A stretch of 64,000 nucleotides of DNA, from positions 3,861,001 through 3,925,000 of the forward strand of contig JANTQA010000008.1 in assembly GCA_027625915.1 (NCBI GenBank), read 5' to 3'. Numbering within the stretch: position 1 is the stretch's first letter; every line of letters starts with the position of its first letter. Under the pieces are notes generated by a model, which was not told the DNA's origin, did no database searches, and saw only the letters and a program-made list of their open reading frames with translations. The translations under genes and the position numbers were made by a program. This DNA is from Anaeramoeba flamelloides. Lineage: Eukaryota > Metamonada > Anaeramoebidae. Below, piece after piece: positions 24,267 through 35,118 of the stretch.

Positions 24267-24712
24267 TAACGAAAGTTATAGTTTTGGAAAAAAAGTTCAG
24301 CACTGTTTTTAATTAAGAACCTTCCTGAAAATGTAAAGTAAAATCAATTAAAAGGAAGAAACCAATTAACTATAAATAATAATCCATTATATTATTTTCA
24401 ATCAACCCAAAAAAAAAACAATGTAAATCTACTGATTTATCAAAATTGTGGGAGGTTTTGGAGATCTCAGAATAGTCAATTTTTTGAACAAGTTTTTAAT
24501 AATTGATCAACCAAAGAAAAGCCCATACCAAAAGATAGTATTCAAAAAACTGTTATTTTTCTCAACACTTCATTTTGTCTTTATTCATTTATTTATTCTT
24601 TTTTTAATTGATCTTACTTGGAATTTCCAGTGTTGTTCTCAATTAAAAATTGATGTTGAACTATTTTTTCCCTGTTTCACTTTTTTTCCAGAATGGTTAT
24701 TTATTTTATGAA
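24267..24712. mobile_element. Foldback/MITE family with GTGAAACC arms, copy 2
   Basis: The left arm (GGAAAAAAAGTTCAGCACTG..AAAGTAAAATCAATT) and the right arm (..AATTGATCTTAC..CTGTTTCACTTTTTTTCC) are inverted copies matching 1781-2238. The interior matches 29603-30023 (for example GGTTTTGGAGATC). The 87-residue open frame over it is not a gene. Confidence 0.65.
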
Positions 24713-27291
24713 ATAGAAAGTTCATTTACTTTTTTATCAAGATGTCAAAAAATCTTTTACTTATTACGACATATGAGAGATCTCTTCAAGATCTAATTTT
24801 TTGGAAAAAAAGACTATTTTGTCTAGGCTGTTTACTTTCCTTATTTTGAATTTCAGTGGGTTAACCTGACCCTAACTTTATTTTTTATTGGTTACTAGAA
24901 AAGGAACTTATAATAATTCATTTGTAAGTTTGCAGGATTTTTAAATGGAAATATCATAAATTGATAGAAATTTAATCAAAAATTAAGAATTAATTATTTT
25001 CTATTGAGATTTTAATTTAGGCTTGGTTTGGATATATGTCTCCAAATAAATTTACAAAAATCCGGCTTCTGAAATCATTCCACTAATAAAAGTAATACAA
25101 GCAATTTATACACTTTAGTAGGAAATTCAGAAAGAAGAAAAGATTGATTTGGATACATAAATATAAAAAAATGCCTTTGTGATAATAAAAAAAATGTAAT
25201 CTGTTCTAAATATTATCAGTGCTTTTTTTTCAAGTCAAGGATGAGTCTCTTTGATTTTTTAAATTGATTTATCAATAGACCATTTGAAAAAAATAAAAAC
25301 TTTTTTTATTTTTTTATTTTATTATCTTTCAATTTAAAAAAATTTTTGAATCACCGGATACACATTCTCAACCGATTAGATAGATATAATCTAACAAAAA
25401 TGTTAGCATAAAAAAAAAATTAAATAGTTAAGATACAGGAAAGAAAAAATCATGTTCAAATGATCACCAATTCTATCTCAAAATAAATTTTGATAAAAAT
25501 ATAAAAATTATTAAAAATAAAAAAAAAAATAAAATAAAATAGAGTAATAGCCTTTCACAATTATCTAAAAAACCCATTACAATAAATATGAGAACAAAAG
25601 GGAAATGAATTTGAGGCCATTTTAAAAGAAAAAGGGTTGTAGAGCCACTTCAAACCAGGTAATCACGATTTAACCGAACTTGAATTTTTAATTTTAAATT
25701 AACCTTCCTTAAATTCCTTTCAATTGAAATTTTCTATTATTATTTTGTCCTCAAATCTTCTAGTATGGTCCTTAATATCCAAGAACCCTCAAAACATGGT
25801 ATTTTTTTAAAATAAATTCAAAAAATGTTAAAAAAAAAAAAAAAAAAGGGGGGGAGGGGGGGGGTTCTGAAGCTTTTCATTAAGTTAATCTTGATTTTTT
25901 GGGGTTAAAACCTTAAATTAGTTTAAAGAAATTTCAAAGTCTAAAGAAAGTTTAATGAAAATTAAAAATTCAATTTTCTGTAAAGTTAAACCGCACTTGC
26001 CAGATTTGACATGACTGTATAAATTTAAATTAGTATGAAAATTCATTAAATTTTTTAATGATATTTAATGAAACATGAACCATTTGAAATATTCAATGGT
26101 AGTAATCCAGAAATTCTAAGAAAATTTTAATTGGAAATTTAGGAATTAAATAAAAAATGTTAAATTTTACTAACAATAGACAACAATTAAAAGAAAATTT
26201 ATAAGAATTTCAAAGGGTGTTTTTTCTTATTATTAATTATCCCAAAAAAAAAAATAAAAAACCAGAAAAATAGTGGTAAAAATACCAAAAAAATTAAAAG
26301 TTTTAAAAATGTTGCAATAAAAAAAGTTTTCAGATACTATCACCAAAATGTATCATCATACATTTGTTTCCTAATTTTTTGCTTCTTTAAATGAGTAAAT
26401 GTTTAATAATACGTGATCTTTCTATTTATTATTTTAATATTTCCCCTTTGGTACTTTTTAATTTTTAGAGATTTTTTCTTTTATTGTTGTTAAAAGAAGA
26501 ACAAAAAAACTCTAATGACCTTAAATTAAATCAAATATAATCTCGCACTTTTATTCAAAGTCTAAACAAAAAAAGAAATTCCAAAATTTAAATTAAAAAA
26601 ATAATAAAAAAACAAAAATCTTTATCAATTTTTCATTAACAAATAATAGATCTGAATGACCACCGAAGATAACAAGAAAAGAATTGGAAATATAACTTGA
26701 TACAACAAGCAAAATTTACAATTAATAGACCTTTTTGCATTTTTAAATAATCACAAAAGGCATTTATTAGGTGTTTAACTTTATTTTATCCACACCCAAT
26801 TGTTCTTTTGAATTTCATCATTAAAAATTGGAAACACTTGGAAATTTTGAATTAGTTCTAAGTTCAAGTTATTAAATAAATAACAAAATTTCCATATTTT
26901 TTTTTTTTTTCTCATTAACAAAAATTAAGAAAAAAAAAAAAGCAAATAATAATTAATTTAAATACTTATTTAAATATCCTTTTTTTTATTAAAATATAAA
27001 TAAAAAATAAATAAAAAAAAATCTTTTTTGTGATTAAAAACTACTTTAAAATAATTTTAATAAAATTCTCTTTATAAAAAAGTTATTTTGAATATCTCTT
27101 TGTGTGGAAATTCAAAAAGACCCAAATACTCTTTGTTTTGTTTTTTACAAATTTACAAAAAGATTATTATAAATTCTGGTCAATAAAATTAGTAACAAAA
27201 TTTCATTAATTAAAAAAAAAAACAAAAAAGTGGTAAAGTATTCCAATATAAATAATACATAAAAGTTATTTTCTATTTAATATTATTAAAT
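24713..27291. other. Intergenic downstream of the Ccz1-like gene
   Basis: AT-rich non-coding sequence with a striking A-run followed by a G-run (about 25829-25864). No element with clear terminal repeats and no coding-like frame was recognised. Confidence 0.4.
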
Positions 27292-30200
27292 TTATTGACA
27301 ATTGTCTATTTTTTTTTTTGTAAAAAATAAATTTTAATTGTTAAATTTTTTTCATAAAAATATCTTTATTTTTTTTTTAATTTTCAAAATATTTAATTTA
27401 AAATAAGTGTATTTTTTTACTTGCTAGATAATTTCTTGCAATTTTTTCTATTTCTCCTATTTTATTCTTCCTCCTTTTTTTGATAAGGTTTATCATATTA
27501 AAATATATTTCTGTATAAAACATATTTCTAACATAGGTTGTAGTAATAAAATCGCTATTTAGATTTAAAATTACAAATGATATATAATAAAAGAAATAAT
27601 AATAATAAAGATTAATATAGATAATTGTCATTTACCATCGTGATAATAGATTTGGGGTTTTATTAAATAAAAATATAAAAAATTATTTTGTAATTGAAAT
27701 TGTTTTTACCTTAAAATTATTTGAGAAATTGTATTATTACAATCAAGTAAATTGTGGGCAATCGAAATATTTTTGTTAAACGAGAAATCAGCCTTGTTTT
27801 TTAAGAAAAGTTTTTCACCAAAAATTTCATGTGTATCTTTATTAAATTTATAATGCTTATATTCATTTTTATTCATATTATTGAATTGGTTTTCAATTTT
27901 TTTTTCCTTCCAATTTGATAAATTGGAAATTAATTTTATTATTTCTTGGTCATATTGTTTCTATTTTGGTTATTTTAGATAAATTGATATATTTACAAAT
28001 TTACAAATATATATATATAAGGGTTTAATTAGTGTTTTGATAAAAAAAAATAAAAAATTTTTTGATTTTAATTTCCTAATTTTATTGATAATTATTCTTT
28101 TGAAAAAAAAAATAATTTAAAAATCAAGACAAATTTGTAATAAAACGACAAAAAAGTTTTCAAAAGAATCTCTTTTTTAAATGAAAAACTTCAATAGATC
28201 TATTTCCAGTACACAATTAAAAAAAAAGTCATTACACTTGTTTGAAATGACTTGGTGTTGATAAAAAAAAGCAAAAAAAGAAGAAAAAAATGTTGCCTTT
28301 CAAAAAAATGAATAACCTTTTTTTTTTAATTTTGAAAATCAAATTGTGAGCTTTGGTATAAATGACCAAAATCTTCAGTATTGTTGAAAGTTGATAAGAA
28401 TTCAAATATCCAACAAAATCTTTTAATAAATCTGGAATCTAATTTAGATGATTTAAACATCAATTACGTAAATATCTTTCCAGTATATTGTATTAAAAAT
28501 GAAATACTTTAATTTAATTGTAAATGGTCATAAAAATTATCTTTTTCGTATAATACATTTCTTTTATTATTTGTAGTTTTTCAAAAATAGTCCTTAATGT
28601 TTAATCAGAATTATTTCCCGAGTTCTTGGGAAATTATGTATTGTTTATTAAGAAATATTAAAGAAAAGGGTCGCTATATCGTTGTATATAGCCCAAAAAA
28701 TTAGGAAAATATTTTACTTTTTATCTCTTGAGATCCATAAGAACTATGAAATTTCAAATTTTTCTGCAAATATAAAATTATTTCGAAATCAGATTCCGAA
28801 ATATAAGTTAGCAGTGAAAACCACAAACCCAACCATTATTGATAAACCTCGATTTTTTCAAAGGGTTTTTTATTGGAAACTAGATGATAATTGCCTTAGA
28901 AGAAAAATATAGGTTGTATAGATCAATACAAACTTACTTTCAGAATTTGAATTATGCAAATTTTCAAATTCCTAAAAATATCTAATTTCATAATTCTTCT
29001 GGATCTCAAGAGATAAAATATAAAATATTTCCATAATGTTTTGGGCTATGTACTCCGATATGGTGACCTTTTTTTTTTAGATATTTCTTAAAATAAACCC
29101 ATTGTAAAAATAATCAATAATGTAATTTTCCATCATTAATTATAAATCCTAATGAAAAAAATCATTTTTTACTAAATAGAATTAGATCTGTCAATTAAAA
29201 ACAACAAATGTATAGAGATATAGAGATGTAATTCAAATTATTAATCCTGTATACATTTACATTGAAAAGTACATTTAAAATGAAAAAGATAAAGATCATT
29301 CTTATTGTTCATATTGGGTTCTATTAAGATTTAGTTTTTAAAAAAAGTTTTGGTTGTTTATTATAATATAATTGAAGGGTCTTGATAGAATTGGAATTAA
29401 GAGAATTTAAGTTTGATATTACACTTATTAAAAGTTTTTTAATCTCCATATTAGTTTATATTAACTTTGAAAATTTTGAGTCACTTTGATCATTTATAAC
29501 AATGTTGATGATTAAATTTTCAAAATTAAAAAAAAAAATTTACTACTTTTTTAGCAGGTCAGATTTTTTTTTTTTCACAACACTAGTCCTTTTTTCGAAT
29601 TTACCGTTTGGGGAAATATCCTAAACATGGTTTTTAAATTGGGAACATGAAAAATTAAAAACAAAAAGTAAAATCAATTAATAGATGTTGCAAATTAACT
29701 TCAAAGAATAATCCACTATATTATTGTCAATCGAAACTATAAAAACAATTTAAATCTCATTTTTTATCAAAATACCCCAAGTGGTTTTGGAGATCATCAA
29801 AAAGAGTCAAATTTTTCGAACAAATTTTTAATAATCAATCCATCATTAGAAAAAACCTTTCAAAAGATTGTATTAAAAAATCTGTTATTGTGTTAAGTCA
29901 GCTATTTTATCTTTAATCATTTCTTTGGTATTTGTTATAAATTAATCTTACTTTTCATTTTCAGTTTGTATTGAAGTTTCCAATTTAAAAACCTTGTTGA
30001 GCTTTTTTTATCAAATGATTATCTGTATGTTCAAATTTAAAAATTTTAAATTAGATCTAGAGGTTCAATAATGAAGTAAATAAAATAAATGATCTATAAT
30101 TTTTCATTTTTTATCAATTTCAAAAGCCATTTTGTTTTTTTATCAAATAAATTGGAAAGAACAATTAAGTGTAAAGTAAAATAAAAGTTTCGTATTTGTT

Positions 30201-31756
30201 AATTGGAAAAGGATAGATCAAATAATATACAAAAATAAATGGGCTTACATATTCTTTTTTTCTACTGAACTGATTGGGTCTCTCGGTTTGCATCAAAACG
30301 ATTAAATGAATGTCATTTATTTGTCTGATTAATAAAAAGTAATTTAAATCTTGATTTTTTTCTGGTTCAATATCTATTTCTATCTCTATTTCATTTTCCT
30401 TTGTCTTGTCTCTCTGTTTTCTTTTTTTCTTCTCTACTAGTTGTTCTTCTTTTGTCCCCTCCCTTTTTTTTACTTTACTAAAATTTATTCTTATTGTATT
30501 TTTATTTATCTTTTCTTTTATTTTTTCTTTTTCTTCTACTTTTATTTTTTCTTTTTCTATTACTATTTCTTTTTCTTTTTCTTTTTCTATTACTTTTTCT
30601 TTTTCTTTTTCTTTTTCTTTTTCTTTTTCTTTTTCTTTTTCGATTACTATTTCTTTTTCTTCTTCTTTTTCTTGTTTCTTATTTTCTTCATGTTTTTGAT
30701 CTTGTTCGATTTCTGAATCATTATTTGAGTCTTGCTCAAAGTCAGAATTATTTTCGTATTCTGAATCTGAATTTGATTTTAACAAAGAATCTTCTGAATG
30801 GCTGTATTCATTGATTGTTTGAATTTCTTCTCTTTCTTTCCTGTTTGGAAACACCCTTTGAAAGAAAATATTTCCTTTGATAAACTTCTTTTGTGGGTGC
30901 ATAAAACTCTTTTTTTGAATTAAATTTTCTTGTGTATGGTTAATTTTATAAAGAATCCAATAGATAATATATCGTATTAATTCATAATTGATAGTGTTTA
31001 TTAATATTTTTTGTTTATATAAAATACAAACACCATGATTACTTTTTTTTGAGTGGATCAGATCAGATATTTGTCTTGCTTGAATAATATAGTTTTTGAT
31101 CCCAATAGGGAATTTAACATATGCCAAGTTTGGTAAAGAGGTAAAGTAGTTCTGTTTTTGGTCAATAAAGAAGGAGTCTTTTGTTGTGCAAGCAAAAGGT
31201 ATCAAGAAATTTCCAGCATTTTGAAAAACCCTCAAGTATTTTTCATTTTTGTTTTCTTTGATTTTCTTTTATTTTTGATCAAATAAGAAATAAAAGAAGA
31301 AAACAAATAAAAAAAAATTGTCTAAATAAGCCTAATTATTGAAACAAAAAATATCTTATTAACTGAAAGGAATGTTGAAATGGTAATTACTTGGGATAAA
31401 TATTCAAAGGAGTGAAAAAAAAATTTAAAAGCCTGAATCAAATAATTGTGCCTTCGTTTGATCTCTGAATTACTCATCTTTATTGATCCTTTGTAGACCA
31501 TTGTGACTTTTTCTTCCAGATGGATATGATATTTTTCTGTTTGTGTTGTAAAAAATTCGAGATCATGCCCAAAAATTTGTTGGAAAGTGGCAAAGTAAGA
31601 ACATATTTTTTCAATCATTCCTTGGAAATCTTCTTTTGGAATCAAAGGATAAGAAAAGTTATAAAGATCTTCATTTTCAATCTCCTTGTTTTCTAATTTT
31701 TGAAACCAAAAAAAGCTTGTTTTTGTTGTTGGTGATTTTGTTTGTAAATTGTTCAT
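27292..31756 (-). CDS. CCZ1: Ccz1-like subunit of the Mon1-Ccz1 Rab7 exchange factor, five exons
   Basis: Exons: 31756-31391, 31265-30249, 27960-27710, 27554-27421 and 27305-27292, about 593 aa. Phases agree at each join (0, 0, 2, 1). Exon 1 has SFFWFQ..LYNFSYPLIPKEDFQGMIEKI, which matches the start of Ccz1 (SFFIYNP..ILFYHP..GLCEAI). Exon 2 has GVCILYKQKILINTINYEL, matching the second longin segment (FLYNDQLIWSGLEQDD), followed by a Lys/Glu-rich tract that makes the protein longer than the ~480 aa human protein. Exon 3 has EYKHYKFNKDTHEIFGE, close to the C-terminal PQFKFIYFN pattern. Exons 3-5 lack their own ATG; exon 5 is only four codons plus the stop and is the least certain. Known role of the family: a late-endosome GEF activating Rab7 with Mon1. 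The start ATG at 31756 is preferred; an open frame continues to 31885 without an ATG. Confidence 0.6.
28642..29100. mobile_element. 459 bp TIR element
   Basis: Terminal inverted repeats of roughly 110 bp. Left: TTTATTAAGAAATATTAAAG, then GGTCGCTATATCG.. and TTTTTATCTCTTGAGATCCA. Right: TGGATCTCAAGAGATAAAAT.., then CGATATGGTGACC and TCTTAAAATAAA. The 76-residue open frame inside covers part of the left arm and is not a gene. Confidence 0.7.
29603..30023. mobile_element. Foldback/MITE family with GTGAAACC arms, copy 3
   Basis: Left end TTACCGTTTGGGGAAATA, then AAAAGTAAAATCAATTAATA. The right end contains AATTAATCTTACTTTTCATT, then TTTCAGTTTGTATTG. Arms are more diverged than in copy 1. The interior shares AATAATCCACTATATTATTG with copy 2. 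It lies in the large intron of the Ccz1-like gene. Confidence 0.6.
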
Positions 31757-32394
31757 CAAACGAAAAAACGAAAAATTATAATATTTTAAAAAATGATCTT
31801 TTATGTTACTGAATGATAAACACAAGTTTTGATCCCACAAAATATTTGATGAAATAACTATTATTGTTCTTGTGTTTTCTCTCAATTAAGAATATGATCC
31901 CAATTTTGATTATTTTCGTCAAAACCTTTATGTCATTTTATTAAAATCTGATAGAATAAGTTGAAGAAATAATCTTAAAAAATAGACGACTTGTTCTCTA
32001 TTCTTTTTCAATCAACAAAACACAGTTTTTTAATTTATTTACAGATATTTTATTCAAAAATTCGTCTGATTTTAGACTTTGTTAACTTTTTATTTAACTT
32101 TTAGTTTTACAAGAAAGAAAAAAATATCGATTTATTTTAATTTTGTGATTATAAGAAATTAGTTATTACGGTTTAAAAGATTGTTCTGAAATGGAACTGA
32201 AAAATCTGTAATATTTATAAGTACTTAATACCAATGAAAAACCAATTAACATGCGATGCAAACAAATCTAAAAATCAACAATAAAAAACGAGGACATTTT
32301 TAGAAAAAAGCTTAAAAGATCGACATTCAATTTCCAATTTGAATATTTCTAAATTTTAAAAGCAACTGTGTAAGTTTTGTAGTTAACATTTTGT

Positions 32395-32655
32395 GTTTAT
32401 TGATATCTCAAAGATTTTTTTTTCATTTTTTATATTTTTCATTTCTCAAATGAGTTATTTTTATTGAAGGAATATTACATAATCCTTAATTTGGCAAATT
32501 ATGAGAGTTACAATATAACTACAAATTAGATTAAACTAAATAAATTGAGGGTGTACTTAAATAAAACAATTTGTTTTAAATTTAAGTAATTTAACCCTTT
32601 AAAAATTTATAAAATTAGAAATGAGTATTTTTTTTTTAAATTTGATTTTTTGGAA
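32395..32655. repeat. Dispersed repeat, inverted partner of 5377-5640
   Basis: Matches the complement of 5377-5640 (for example TACAAATTAGATTAAACTAA and AAACAATTTGTTTTAAATTT). In both places it abuts the TTAA-flanked MITE. Confidence 0.55.
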
Positions 32656-32835
32656 TTAAGGGACTATTCTCAATGATTTTTTTTTTTGACCAATTTTTAA
32701 ATAATGATTTCTTTTCTAGAAATAAATTTAATATTGAAAATAAACAGGGTTTTTCAAATAAAAGTAATTGTCAAAAAATTTTCTCAATCTCTATTAAATT
32801 TAGGTAAAAAAATTTAATAGAGATTAGTCCCTTAA
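32656..32835. mobile_element. 180 bp TTAA-flanked MITE, copy 4
   Basis: Begins TTAAGGGACTATTCTC and ends GAGATTAGTCCCTTAA. It aligns in the same orientation with 5197-5376, including AAATAAAAGTAATTG and CTCAATCTCTATTAAATTTA. The right half also contains an internal hairpin (CTCTATTAAATTT / AAATTTAATAGAG). Confidence 0.75.
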
Positions 32836-33989
32836 GAAAATTTACAAACTTTTTTTTTGTATTGAAGAAATTTAACCCTTTCAGAAAAAAAAAAAAAAAA
32901 ACGATTTTTTTTTAAAAATTGATTTATTGGGAATTAAGAATGCTTGAAACCCTTTTTAATCGAAATTTTGGACAATGAGGCTTTTAATTTTTTTTGTTTT
33001 TTTTTTTTGTAATTTGAATTTTATCAATCAGTAGAAGGGCAATTTCGCAATATCCTTTTTATTCTCCACCTTAATTATGGTGCAAATACTCAGTACATTA
33101 TATTAATTCTAAGTCGTGTAAATTACACTCTGTGTGAATTTATAATTAAACCATCTTTTAGAAATTTAATTATTAAATATTAGATTACTCAATTATTAAT
33201 TAATGAAAATAATCCCCGAGTGTTTTGATTAAAAATTAATTCATAGTTTATTGTTTGTTTTTATTTGTTTGGAAAGTTTAATCTATAACCTTTACAAAAC
33301 TTATATGAAATTATATAATACTTATAAATCGATTGTTTCTTATAAAAGTGTGTTTTATGAAATTGAAAATTCAATTTATATCAAGTAATAAGATAAAATT
33401 TCCAATTTCTCTTTTATCATGTTTAATTTTTTCAATTTTTGAAATCCATTTTGATAAAAATTGAATTTTCAGTTGAAAAGTGATACTGGAAACATGGCAG
33501 TATATTTAGATTGTTGTATTAAAATTGTATACCCTGGGATTTTTCCACCTTTAGGAATTCAAGTTATAGATTATTCAAGGTCTTTTTTTTTATTTTTTTT
33601 TAAGCCAATACCAAAATAAAAAAATGGATAATTGATTTGTTTTTTCATGTAATAGAACTTTTATAATTTATGATAGACTTTTAATTCGGTTTTATGGTTT
33701 GATATTAGAGAGGGATGTTTATATTAAAGTTTTTTTTCTATATCTTATCAATTTTCGGATTATGGATGGGGGTGATTAGATCTATGATATCAGTTTGTTA
33801 ATATTATGAATTTTAAAAAGTGTGATCTTGCTTATAATTTATTTATTTTTGATGGGTGTCATAAGGGTCAGAAAGTGTCATTGGGTTTCTATCTTTTCCA
33901 TAATCCACATGAATGCAGAAAAATCAAAGATTTTACTCTTTTTTCTCAACTTTGGAAATTCTAAAGACATTACAATTATGGAATTTAAC

Positions 33990-34550
33990 TAATTGTGTAT
34001 TTTTGTATATGCAAACCCCAATTCGAAATTTTTAATATCACAGAAACACCAAAATTTAATTTTTGAAAAAAAAAATCTTATTTAATCAATTCTCAAACAA
34101 ATACCAAATTAGAACCATTCTCTAATCGAAATTCTAAGAATTTTCTATAAAATTATAATACTCAGAAAATAAAAAATAAATAATTATCAATACTGATAAA
34201 TTAGTGGTGCGTTAAAAAATTTGGAGATAGTAAAACAAGAAATTAATTGCTAAATTTGTTTAAATTCTATTAGGAATATTGATTGATCAAATGATTCGAA
34301 ACTACCAAATAATTTTATTTGGTTTCTTCTATTTTGACAAACTTGCCTTTAATCTAATATCAATCGTTAAAAAAAAATTTTTTTTATCGAAAGAAACGAG
34401 TTATGTAATTCAAAAAATGAAATGAAAAAGAAAAACTTAATGATGAAAAAATGATTTTCATATTTTTGAAAAATTCAAATTTATTTCCAATTTGAATGTA
34501 ATTGTATTATTGTGATTTTTTAGACCATTTTAACTGTGTGAAAATTTTTG
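33990..34550. repeat. Dispersed repeat shared with 60030-60650
   Basis: Long collinear similarity to 60030-60650: CACAGAAACACCAAAATTTA, TCTATTAGGAATATTGATTG and TTCCAATTTGAATGTAATTG occur in the same order and spacing. The right end corresponds to the terminal repeat of the larger element at about 59020-60650. Confidence 0.65.
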
Positions 34551-34707
34551 AATTTTTGTTTATATTTCTTAACTTTTTTTTTTTCCTTAAACTTTAATAT
34601 TTTCGTTGATTTTATTATCTGTTCTTTATTTTTGTGTATAATTAAATATTTATTATTTTTGATTCAATTAAATTTTTTATTTTTTTTTTTAATTCAATTG
34701 TTTATTT

Positions 34708-35118
34708 TACAGCTGTTCTTAGGATACCGTGAAATTTTTTCAATATCAAATTTTGATGTTGATAATGGTTTTCAAAAAGTTGAATATGAGAATAAGAAAG
34801 CTCATTTTGGAAATATTTTTTTTCCTAAATGAGTATTTATTCAAGAATTTTTTCTGATATTTAAAAAATAAAATTTCAGAAACCAAAATGACACTAGTCG
34901 TCTTAAATTCATTGAGAAAGGTCAAAAAATTTTCTCTTAAAAAAATGAATTTTTTTTTGATCATATCAGAAGATTTTTTTTTTTAGATTAGTCCATTTAT
35001 GTAGGAAAAAATATTTTCAATATGAGCTTTCTTATTCTCATATTCAACTTTTTATAAATCTATATCAACATCAAAATTTGATATTGAAAAAAATTCAGAG
35101 TACCTTGGAACATCTGTA
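34708..35118. mobile_element. 411 bp TIR element, TACAGCTGTTC ends
   Basis: The left end TACAGCTGTTCTTAGGATAC is mirrored by the right end (GTACCTTGGAACATCTGTA). The arms extend about 120 bp, including CAATATCAAATTTTGATGTT and AATATGAGAATAAGAAAGCT with their complements. A 94-residue open frame over the left arm and its AT-rich flank is not regarded as a gene. Confidence 0.7.

Larger units (their letters stand above)
27961..30248 (-). other. 2.3 kb intron carrying two inverted-repeat elements
   Basis: Inferred intron of the Ccz1-like gene: donor GTAAGCCC at 30248, acceptor CCAAAATAG ending at 27961, both phase 0. It holds a foldback element (29603-30023) and a 459 bp TIR element (28642-29100). 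The same gene's other introns are about 115-155 bp. Confidence 0.55.
31757..34707. other. Intergenic between the Ccz1-like and Myb genes, left part
   Basis: Holds a dispersed repeat (32395-32655), the TTAA-flanked MITE copy 4 and part of a longer repeat family (33990-34550). The remainder is AT-rich with no coding-like frame. Confidence 0.4.

Noticed and set aside
28682-28912. 76-residue plus-strand open frame
   Set aside because: Covers the terminal inverted repeat of the 28642-29100 element.
30406-30814. Three overlapping plus-strand open frames rich in Phe/Leu/Ser
   Set aside because: They are antisense reads of the Lys/Glu-rich tract of the Ccz1-like gene; composition alone keeps them open.
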